Under the pieces are notes generated by a model. It ran no database searches and was not told the DNA's origin. It saw only the letters and a program-made list of their open reading frames with translations. A program made the position numbers and the translations under genes. A stretch of DNA of 64,000 nucleotides. Origin: Turbatrix aceti. Taxonomy: Eukaryota > Nematoda > Chromadorea > Rhabditida > Panagrolaimidae. Positions 9,101 to 21,100 of the stretch are shown here, one piece after another (position 1 is the first letter of the stretch; every line of letters starts with the position of its first letter). The stretch covers positions 3,291,600 to 3,355,599 of the forward strand of contig OZ017769.1 in the NCBI GenBank assembly GCA_963969345.1, given 5' to 3'.

Positions 9101-12100
9101 TATTCTGTTCTGTTGTGTTTTACGATTGGCTTTTTCTTCGTTTTCCTGTTCAACTTTCGACTCCTGATTTTTTTTAGTTTTTCCTTTTTCCTTGTTCCTT
9201 TTAATTTTTTTTGTTAACTGTGAAGTGCTATAGTTTCTCTCCTTTCCACTTGAATTATCTCATGTTTTTTGTTGTCTGTCGTCATTTCTTTCTTGTTGAG
9301 AAGAACTAAATATTAGCCTGTTTCACGTGTCATCGTTCGTTCGTTCGTCAACGACTCGATGGGCCCAGTTGATTTTTATTTGAGCATTGTTTAAAAATCG
9401 GGGTCGTTTACTTTGCGCGTGGTTGGTGTAAAAATTGCGCGGCAGATGTTATCTTCTTGCGTAACAACACAGATACATTTTTTTAAACGAATTGTGGCTG
9501 TTTTATATTTTTTTGAAGCGTGTAGGGCTGTTTTTTTTGTTGAATGCTTTTTTTGCAAAAATTTGAATTTTCAATGGCAAAGTACCATTTTTTATTTTTC
9601 CGGGATTCCAGGAATTGCAAATCCACGGAATCCATTTCCTCCAGCCTCTCGTATAATCACTCGACCCATAACTTTGCCTCGGTCGTCTCTACCACCCCTC
9701 CGATCTGTAACCTGCTCGCGCAATACCGTGAATCATCCGATCCACGCCCGAAGCTGCCATCCAGTCCACCACCCCTGCTTCTCGCCCCGAAGCGCATCAC
9801 CTACGTGCAATTCGACCGGCAGCCTTCGCCCCCGCCCTCCGATGACCACCTAGTCTTCCTGTCGTCGTCGGATTTGTCGATGCACAACGCTACAGTCTCC
9901 CAACAATTTCAATCGCCCACGGAACCCACAATTTCCAGCATTCCGGAAGGCGAAGTCGTCATCGTGAGTCGTGAGAGCAACGACGTCGACGAGAACTCCG
10001 TGCCATCGACTCCGGTCAGTCTCGGGCCTCCTCTGCTTGAAGACGACGTCGGATCGGGCAAGGAATCACTCAGGAGATATCGAAAGAGCAGACAGGCTTC
10101 GGTCACGAAAAGGATGCCACGCAGAAGCAACAATCACGGTCCGATTTTGCAGGCTCTCATGAGGGATCCTAGCGTTGCGGGTGAGTTCTATTTTTTTTTG
10201 ATTTAAAAAAAATTTTCAAAAAAAATCAAGTTTTCTAAATTTTTCGCAATAATTAGCTACGATGATTTTTTTTTGGACGAAATGAAATTTTTTTGAAATT
10301 TGTTTTGTCAAAAATAGAGTTTAGCGATTTTTTTTTGTATTTTAAATTTTTTTTGATGAATAAAAAATTTAATTTAAAAAAATTTTTATCCAAAAATTCG
10401 AATTTTCGTATATTTTTGTTTCTAATACGGATGTTACGAAATGTTTTCTCGTAAAAATCGATTTCTTTTTATAAAAATTAGATTTTTGGAGTTCATTTTA
10501 ATCAAAAATGTGATTTTTTTGTAAAATTCAAGTTTTACGATATTTATATTTATTGACACTTTTTTTAATAAAAAATTTCGAATTTTAATGGTAAAAATCT
10601 AAATTCTGCTAATTTTTATCTAAAAATTGTATTACAATATTTTTTTCGGGTTTTAGGATTTTTCTTCAGCAGGAAATATTTTTTTTGGCTTTCAAATGAT
10701 TTTTTTTTTATCAAAAATTGAGCTTGCATTTTTTTTGTTAAAATTGATTTTCCCTGCCCATTTAATAAAAAATTAGCCCATTTGTTTATTTTCCCCCAAA
10801 ATTTCCAGATCCAATCTACGACCAACCCCCACTTGATGCCCCGACTTCTTCCGGCGAGCATCCCGACCACGACCACGAGCCAGATCACGACGATTCCATG
10901 GCGCTTGCCAATATATCGGATTTTGTCGAACCGGATGGATCGCCTCCCGGCACGGACGATGACTCTTTGCCCCACTCTGCGGACGACCCACATCCGCAGC
11001 CACCTCCCCTGCCGCCAAAGAAGTCAGCAACGACGACGACGATGACTCCTTCGTCGAGCAGCAGCTCATCCTTCCAGCAACAACCCGCTGCGGCCGTGCA
11101 TCACTTTCGCAGCGTATCGGATCACGTGCTATCGTCGCCGTCAACGATCGGACTCGTCCATCAGTCGAGCGAAGATGGGGTCTCTAAAGTACGTTTTTTT
11201 AAAAGTTCATTAGGATTAAATTTTTTTGAAATGACGTTTTAAAAAAATTCACGTTTGAATATTTAATTTTACAAAAAAATATTTTGAACAGTTTTTTAAA
11301 CAAAAGTACACGTTTGAATATTTAATTTTACAAAAAAAATATTTTGAACAGTTTTTTAAACAAAAGTACACGTTTGAATATTTAATTTTACAAAAAAAAT
11401 ATTTTGAACAGTTTTTTAAACAAAAGTACACGTTTGAATATTTAATTTTACAAAAAAAATATTTTGAACAGTTTTTTAAACAAAAGTACACGTTTGAATA
11501 TTTAATTTTACAAAAATTTTTAAAACAAAAAAAAATTTTAATTAAAAAAATCACGTTTGAATATTTCGTTTTACAAAAAAACTTATTTTTAAACAAAAAA
11601 AAAGTTTGAATATTTATTTTTACAAAAAAAATTTTGAACAATTTTTTACAATTGAATATGTTTAAATTCAACAAAAACATTTTTTAAACAAAAGGACACG
11701 TTTGAATAATTTCAGGCGAATAATGTCAAAAAATCAAACAGTGACAGGGGCGAGCAACGGCCCACGACACTGCCTCGGACACCGGAAGCATCTTCTTCGC
11801 ATTCGGCGAAGCTCTGCAAACAGGGCCCGGCTTCGACGTCGACGCCCGTCATGTTCTACGAGCGGGGCATCGACGCGGACGGCGACGACGGCAATGACTC
11901 CCTACCAAATCCGAAGCACGTACAACTGGTTTTTGATAGTCTGCGCGAGACTTCGGTTGTCCTGGATCGCGTTCGACCGCCTCAAAAATCAGCCACGGCC
12001 ACAGCTGCCACCTTTGCTTCGAGGTTGGTTTATTGAAAAAATGATTTTGAATTTATTTGCCGCCATTTATTTATTTGCACATACGTATTTTTTCCTGCTG

Positions 12101-15100
12101 GCAGATCTATCCTTTTTTTCCAAGTGTATCGCTTTAGTTGTTTTTTTTTTAAATGTTTTTCCACGTGTTTTCTATTGTTTCGTACCTTGGTGGTTGAGCT
12201 GTCGTAAATCTATCATAATTTTTGTATTTTTAATGTAAACATTTTTTTCTGGGGTATAATATTTTTTTTTGTGTTCAAAAACCTGTTTTTTGTTGTTTTT
12301 TTGACAATTTTTGGGATTGGTTTGTGTAAATTCCCCCCAAAATCAATACAATGCATATTGAGCTCTTCTCCGGGCAATATACCACGAGGAACGAACTTTG
12401 AATCACAGACTTGCTCGCGCCCATTTTTTTTCTCCCCTTATTCCCACAATTTGATTTTTTTTGATTTTTTATCATTCCTCTGTCCGAAATTTGCTTCTCC
12501 CGACCGACGTGCTCCCCCTTCCCCGGGCTGTAATTGTTGCTGGTTGTTGGTTGTTGGTTGCTGTGATTCACAGCATCTCGATTCCTTCTTTCCTATTTTT
12601 TTTCTGGCCAACGCCAACGCCGACCGATGTTTTTCCCGACTCCCAGACTGTAAAATATTTTTTTATTATACTTTAAATTGCTTGTTTCCCCCCAAAAAAA
12701 ATCCCAATAGTCCATCCTTTGTCTGATTTAGAAGCCCATCCTCGTTTTCTTCGACGTCGGTGAACAACAACGACTCCAGCAAGTCCAAAACAAAAACTCT
12801 GTCAAATCGGTTTTCTCTCTTCCGTCAGAAATCCGACACTCAGATGGTCTTGACTTCAAATGTTTCTCCGAAATCGCGGGAACTGCTGGGAAGCGGGTCT
12901 TCTCGGTTGAGCCTGAAAATCAAGAATATCTTTAACCCGAAAAAGCCGATCGCTTCTTCCTCCTGTACGGGTTCGCCGCCTTCGACGTCCAACGAACTCG
13001 GAACCGTCGTTGAGGACGATTTATTGTCCGTCGCGTCGACGGATACAGACGTCTTTAACGCCAAAAAACCCCTCTGGAGGTCCTTCTTTACTCGATCATT
13101 CGCGGACAAAAGACCAAAAAGTCAAATGATCACTGACGAACAAACGAAGGCGGATATGATTCGCGCGAGACGAGTCAGCGTCATCGGAGACGCTGAATGC
13201 GACCTGAAGAACTACGCTATTTCTAAGGAGAACGCGGCCAAGCTTGAGGCTTTCCTTCCACCGAGGAGGATTGCATCGACGTCGACGATCTGCAGATCGG
13301 AATCCAATTTGTCGCCAAAGGCCGAGGAAAGAACGCATTACTCGTGCCGAACCCTTCCAAGGAGGGGGAGAAGCGTTCACAAAGACGTCGCACTGATGAA
13401 CACGACGCTGAAGCTCAAGACGAGAAGGAAGATTCAGAAAAAGTCAAAAGCAGCACGATCGCAGACTTTCAAGCGACAGACTACGAATTCGGAATCCACG
13501 GCGGGTGTTGTTGGCGGTGGTGGTACTCGAAAGTGAGTTGAGGGTGAAATGCGCGATTGCGCGACTTTTGCTTGCTTTGACGTTGTTTTATGCTTTTTTC
13601 TCTCGCTTACTTTTATGTGCCAGTTATTTTATTGTTTCCGGATCGCTTTTTGGCTGCTTCTTTTTTTGTGAATTGTCCTGTCCGTTCCTGTCTGTATTTT
13701 TCTTCTTGCCAGCCTATTTATCGGTCAGCCAGGATTTTTTTTTCAAAGAATGAAATGCACGCACTGACTTTTTTTTTGTTTGAAAAATGAGGTAATAGAT
13801 CGATTAGATTTCATCTTATCCATTTTTACCCCCCCAAAAAAAAGACGAAAGAATGCACCGACGCGGAAGAAATTTATTAGATTTTTTTTACATTTTTCGA
13901 CAAAATTACGAATTTTAGATTTTTTTCAATTTTTTTGACGAAATCAAAAATTTTTGGCGTCGTTTGTTTTTCGGTTGATCAATGAATGACATCTGGCACG
14001 CTTTTTTTCTTTCTTTTTTATGCTTCTGTGTTCGTTTTGTTTGTGATTGTTGGCTTGCTTGTAAAATTTTCACACACCGAGAAAAACCCTTCTTCGTCAT
14101 CGACGATGCTTGAATTCAACCTATCTCACGCTTTTTCACTCACAATCACATCACTTTTTTCGCACAAAAAAAATCACTAATTCACACTTTTTTTATAACA
14201 CGCATCTTTTTTTTTTATTTTTTTTTCAAATTCTGAATCGGATTTTTTTTTTCAGATTTGAAAAAGAAAAGAAATCGACCGTTGGCAGCAAATTTGGTGG
14301 CTTTCTTCCGCCCTTCATCAGACGAGTGAGTTTTTATGATACTTGCTTTCTATTTTTTACCGCGAGTAAAAACAAAAAAAAATGTAATCTAAACGACTGA
14401 CTTTTATTTTTGTATTTTTTTGCGTCGATACGGGCTTTTTTCCCACAATTCACCTGCCGTTTTCTTGGCGCTTTAAAATTGACGTGTGACATTTTCTGGC
14501 AATGATGATGTCATCCCAAAAAGATACGCAAAGAAATAGTACAAAGCACGGGTTTTAAAGTAGATACATACATAAATATAAAAAAATATTATGTTTGTGA
14601 TTAATTTCAGCCCGGAAAATCGCGACCATCGCTGTCAAACGTGGATCCCGAATTTAAAGGAGCGGGCTCACGGCTGAGTCATCCGCCTTCACCGGCGCTG
14701 GTCCCGTTGTCCAAGTCAACGTCGTTTGAGAGTAATCGATCTATTTCGAGAGCCGGTAAGTCGCTTATATTTTTTTAAAATTAAATTTGCATAAAATTTG
14801 TTTAAAGAATTTCAAAAAAAATTTTTTGGCATTAAAAAAGATTGATTTAATAGACAGTCTGCGAGCCGATTTACATTCGACGACCCCTCAATTTTTACAC
14901 TTTGAAATGTTTTGAATCTAAATTGTAGAAGACCCTAAGGGTAGTCTATAACCGCAATATTAGATTTTTTAAAAATCGGATTCTGGAGATTTGGCTTCAG
15001 ATGTGTTTTCATAAAAATGAATGTCACGTGTTTCGTTTGGGGGGAAATAATCTGAAAATTTGCATACGGGGGTTTCAGAGCACGGGGAATACGATGGCTT

Positions 15101-18100
15101 ACTCAGATTTTTCAAAAAACAACTGAAAATATTTTTTTTTGCAAGTATTTGAATTTTGGCGTCACAAAATTGGGCTTTACCACGCCCAAAAAACATAATC
15201 ACCCATTTTCATATATCCTATCTGAAAGAGCGATTTTTTTGGCTCCACATGTAGTTTCCGTTTGAAAAATTTAGGGTCTGGAATCACCTTTTAGGTCCCG
15301 ATTTGTCGTCAAAACGACCAAAAACCCCCTCAAAAAAAATGGCGGGAAGTGCGCACGCGCGCGCGCACGCGCAAAAAAGGGGGTTTTTTGGTCGTTTTGA
15401 CGACAAATCGGGACCTAAAAGGTGATTCCAGACCCTAAATTTTTCAAACGGAAACTACATGTTGAGCCAAAAAAATCGCTCTTTCAGATAGGATATATGA
15501 AAATGGGTGATTATTTTTTTTGAGCGTGGTAAAGCCCAATTTTGTGACGCCAAAATTCAAATACTTGCAAAAAAAAATACTTGCAGTTGTTTTTTTTTAA
15601 ATTTGAGTATGCTGTCGTATTCCCTGTCCTCTGGAACCCCCGTAAACAAATTTTCAGATTTTTTGCTTAGAAACGAAGCGCGCGCCATTCTTTTTTGGGG
15701 AGAACTATGAAAACACATCTGAAGCCAAATCTCCAGAATCCGATTTTTTAAAAATCTAATATTGCGGTTATAGACTGCCCTTAGGGTCTTCTACAACTTA
15801 GACTCAAAACATTTGAAAGTGTAAAATTTGAGGGGTCGGGCTTTTCCCCTTATAGGAAAATCGGCTCGCAGACTGTCTATTAAAAAAAAATTTTGAAGTA
15901 AAAGAAAATAAATTGAAAATAAATAATTATTTAGAATGTAAATTGACATTAAAATAATTTTATAATAAAATAAAAAGAGTCCATCTCTATAATGTGTCTG
16001 CCTTCTCCTTCTTTTCCGATTGACTGTAAATTTGTTTTGATTTTTTCCCCTCCTACACCCTTTCCCAACAGTCCATCAATAATTTTTCTCCCATATTTTT
16101 TTTTCTGCTTCGTTTTCTTTCATCAGAACCAACTCTCAAAAGAGTCGGGTCGGGTCGATGAAGAAGCGTGGTAGCTTTTTCGCGGACCGGGAATCCGTCA
16201 AACGCGTTACCCTGTCCCCTATTGTCTGCTCAGAAGATTCCCTCTGCTCCGATGACGGCGAAGTCGAATTCCAGCCACCCATCAGGACCTTTTCTTTTCG
16301 AAATGTTCTACGGGAATTTGTAAATACACGATACGCGTCACCAAGGAGTAAGTAAGCCCATTTGTCTCGAAGCTTTATTTTAATTTTTTTTTGGCAGGTG
16401 TTTCTATGGCAGGGCCGTTGTGCCATGCTCTGCCCTAGGGGGGGGGGCTAGTGGCTTAAAATTATTTGTGATAATGCTGGTTACGACAAGACTCCGGTAG
16501 ATTTAGACAGGTGGTTTTTGTGGGGCGCGGTATACCGGGCAAGGCCTACTTGCCTACTTTCTACCCCTGAATTTCGGAGTGGGGCTGCTTGTATCATACC
16601 AAACACGAATATCATACCAACCGACAGTTATTCTTATTCTTACATATTCGCTGTTCGACGGACGCGGCGAAGAGCGCCGCTCATCGACACGTGACTCACT
16701 TTTTGCTTACGTGTTTGGTAGAAAATTAAGAAAAAGAAGAAGAATCGACGACGGCTCCCGTTTGGCTGTAGCTTTTTTTTTTGAGAAAACATACGACTGT
16801 GGTCAGCGCGCTCAGGCTTCCGGTGTCTATCAAAATATCGTAATTGATTGAGAACACACACGCTTGTTTTTTGTCGAGTTTTCGTGTTTTCTGAATTTAT
16901 TTTAACTCTTCGGCAATGCCAAAAATGTTCAACTCAGCGTCGAAACAATCTTCCACCCTTCTCCTTCCCGGAGCGTATCAATCTCGCTCGCTGACGAATT
17001 CTACGGCAAACAGCGTCGAGGATCATGAACCGGATTCGGCTGCAACTTCACCCGGAGGAAAAACCAAGCCGGTTGTTCCACCGACCTCCAATCAACTCAA
17101 TGTTCGGCGAAACTCGACTCTACAGCATCACAGGTCGATGGGCGACCTCGTCAACGCCCAACCACCCAGTCCGGTCCATCTCACGGCTCTGCTCGCTGCA
17201 AAAGCCTCGGCTGACGGCGGATCACACAATGTACCCCAATTTCTGTCATCGTCGTTCTGGAATCTGTTTTCTCTGTCCAGTCACATTGGAGCAGGCATCA
17301 GCGACGATCATTCATCTTCATCCACCGGACAAAGCCAAGATTCCGTCGATCCACCGAAATCCGAAGTCAACAACTCATCAAAATCGGAGCTGGACACCCC
17401 GGCTCCGTCCGCCCCAGCAACTCCGACCCTCTCAAAACCGCTTTCAAAGGGTCTCATGCGGTTGCAAGCAGTAGAAAGAAACTCCGAGGACATCCCATCA
17501 TGCGGGCTGCAGCGTCGGAGAATGTCGGCTCTCCCCATGCATCTGGCCCACGAACCGTCCGTCGATGAGGAGGACGAGGACGACGAAGAAACGCTCCCGT
17601 ACAACAGGCGCTTCCGGCGTTCGCTAAAAGTACCGGCTTTTACGTCGACTGCGTCGTCGGATTCTCTGACGTCTAATCTGCATTCCGACGGCGGACCTTC
17701 GGGATGGAACGCGAAGAGCAAGATCAAGTACTGGAAGGCGCGGATGAGCAACAAATCCGGCGAGGGAGTGGTTACTGGAGGATCGCTTAGGCTGCGGAAA
17801 ATTACCGGTCATAGCAGCAGTTCACAGGGTTCACAGTCTGGAGGTCCTGGGGGTTGGGGAGGGGTAATTGGTAGTTCAAAGTGTGAAAAATATTTTTTAG
17901 ATAAAAAAAAGTAAATAAAATTTTTTTGCTTTTTTTTGATTTTCAAATTAATATTTTTTTAATGTCAAAGATTTTTTTGAATGCCAAAAAAAAGTTTGAA
18001 AAATTATTTTTGAGGTTTTAAAATTTTTAAATCCATGTTTTGCTTGTGTCAAAATTATTTTTGGTGTTTTTACATAAAATTTTAAACCATAAAAAGCTTG

Positions 18101-21100
18101 AAAAAATTCATTTCTGATGTTTTTAGCCCTACCAGACAACCTAGCGGGCGCAATCTACCCAACGGCACCGCAACGCTTTCACCCCCAGCACACAGACAGT
18201 CTGCGTAGCCTGGGATTGCAGAGCTCGGCTTCTACAGACGACACTTACTATACACCTGAGTTGTAAGTTGGATGCCCTTTTTTTTTACCTTTTTTACCCC
18301 ACTTTTTCCTATGCTCAGCGTGAATCTGAGACCGCTAGCCTAAAAAGCTTGATAGTTTGTCAGACAGGTGGCATTTTTTCGTGGTACACGATTACGATTG
18401 CTAAAAGGCTTTGAGAATGAGTTTTGGACCTTGAAACAGAAAAAAAAGTGGTCTTTTTTGCAGTTTTTTTGACGCGAACGAAGTTTTTGATGCGCAAGTG
18501 GCGAAACGAAAAGTTTCGAAGTTCCTCGAATTTCGGCATTTTGTTTTGCATAACTTTGCCACACTGATAACAATTTTTTGTCTTCTTGGTTTTTTCGATG
18601 ATGACACAATAGAAAAAGCATGTCTCCAAACTTTTTGACGTTCACGGCTTTTAAAAAATTGATTTTGCTGACTAAAAAGCGCCTCAAAAACAAAAGCAAC
18701 TGGAAATCTGATTTGTGCGTATTGAATTTGATTTTTGAAATCTGTATTTTGATGAATTTCAGGGATAAACCGAAATGGAATGACCTCAACATCTGGAAGT
18801 CTGACAAAGCATCCTGGAATCTGGCGAATCCGGGACTCACGGTGTCGAACAATGTTCGAAAACGGCTGAACATGATTTACGGTTGGTTTTTTATGGAAAA
18901 AAATGACTTTGATGGGCTCAATTTTTGTAAAAAATATTTTTTTCTGAAAAAACGGTGAAAATATACATATTTTTATAGTCAGTTCAATTTTTGTAAAGTT
19001 TTTGAAAAAAAAAACTATAAAAATGAAAATGTATTTTGATAAAAAAATTCTTTTCGCTAAATAAAAATTTTTATTCTTTCAATTTTTGCACTGGCGAAGA
19101 CGTTTGTTTTTTTTCTTTCAGAATTGTACAAAACAGAAAAAGAACACGTTCAAAAGCTCATCGTCCTTCAACAAGTCTACCAACAGGGCCTGAAAGCCAT
19201 GAATCTCGTCTCGGAATCCGAACTCCGCACCCTCATCCCCGATGTCCTGGATTCCCTCCTCGATTTCCATATTTCGATCCTGCGCCGAATCAAAGCGCGC
19301 ATGGACGCGAATGCCATTTTCGAGACCGTCAGCGACATCGTTCTCGACGAATTCACCGGCGGTTACGTCCAGGCGGCGCTCAACGGCTACACGCTCTTCG
19401 TCATCGGCCAGGCGGAAGCCGTGACGCTCTTCGAATCCCTCCACGAAAAGCAGCCGCGATTTGCCAAGTTTTTTGCCCACCAAGACTCGCTGGCGAAACA
19501 GTGGAAAGCCGAGTTCAAAACTTGCTTCCAACAAATCGCGCTGAGAACCATGCGTTTCCGTCTCGTTCTCGAAGAAATCCAGAAAACCGAGGACAAGCCG
19601 GCCCGGGACGTTACCCAACGCGCCCTCGAAGCAGTCAAATCCTTCATCATGCGTGTCAACGTGGCTCTACGGGAAAACGACGTTCGCGTCAACTGGGACA
19701 AGATCAAGGCGGTCCTGGATCGGAAGTCGGTGGGTCGAATGCTGAAAGCTCCGTTCTCGGCGCAGGACCTGATTGAGCCGGAAGCCCGGACCGTGCTGGC
19801 TATCGGCAATGCCACCTGGGTGCACCGGAACATCAGCGACAACGCGAAGGCCCAGAGTTCAAAGGCCCCTGAGGGCACTGAGCTCACCATCGCGTTGTTT
19901 GACGATGTGGTGGCGTTCTTTGTTAGCAAGGGCAGCAGTTTGGCGTTCTGCAACGTCAACATGTTTGTGAGTTTTTTTATAAAAAAAACTGATATTTATA
20001 TTGCCAAAAAAATTTGAAATTTCCTTTTTTAAAAAAATTTTCTAAAAATTAAAAAAATACTAAGAATTAAAAAAATTTGTCTAAAAGTTAAAATTTTTTT
20101 TGAAAAAATTTAAAAAAAAAATTTCAAAAAATTTTTTTTGTTTAGTGTGCAGTTTGACTTTTTTTTCCAAAAAAATGATTTTGACGGTTTTTTAAATTCA
20201 GTAATATTTTTATTGTATTGATGTACTTTTTTGATAAAACTAAATTAAGTAATTTTTTATTGAATGATTTTTTTTCCCAATAAAAATTTTCAAAAAATTG
20301 TGTAATTTTTTTGCAAAATTTGAGAATTTTTTTTTTTAATTTGGCAATTGTTTGTTTTCGAAAAAAATATTTTTGAATTTGTTTTTTTTCCGCAAAAAAA
20401 AATTAATTTTGACGTTTTTTTCAATTTTTCAATTTTTTAGTCATCAGTGATCCCCCTAAAATCCCTGCTTCTACGACCGATGCCGAGGAGTTCAAAATGC
20501 ATGTTCATCATCTCTGATCCCCAAAATCCGGACATGTACTCTCTGGTATTTCCAAAGAAAACAGCCATGGAAAACTGGATTAGCGCTATCACGAATGCCA
20601 AAAAGAACGCTCCCGATACTATCCATCGAATTTCTGGCCAACCCGTAGCTCCGTCTCCGACTGTCGACAACGTTGCCCAACTCGAAGAAGCACACGACCT
20701 GCGCGTCAATGACTGGATTACAACTTTGGAACAACTTTTTGGTGAGTTTGAATGAAATTAATTGGAATTTTACAAAAATTTGGGGTTTTTTTGCAGAACT
20801 GCAACGGGAACGGGAATCCATGCTTACCGACTACATGACTTCGAGACTGGTTTTTAACGACGAAATTCGTGATCATTTTACGAGGTTTCCTCTTCGGTTG
20901 GCCAAGAAACCGACGGTGCCGACGATTGAGCGGAGGGAGACCCGGGATTTGGAAAAGGTCAGTTTTTTATTTGATTTGAATGAAAAAAAATTCGATTATG
21001 TTTTAATTAATTTTCTAAATTTTCTTATTAAATTTTTCATTTTGCACATTTTTTAAATTAATTTTTACCACAATTTCTGTAGGTTTTTCAACTGCAAAAT

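Noticed and set aside
11249..11680. A 143-codon minus-strand frame with repeated CKIKYSNVYFCLKNCSKYFF
   Set aside because: Produced by the 60-bp tandem repeat, whose period is a multiple of three.
14969..15710. Two similar frames on opposite strands (GKAQFCDAKIQILAKKN)
   Set aside because: They are mirror images in the two arms of the palindromic element, not conserved genes.
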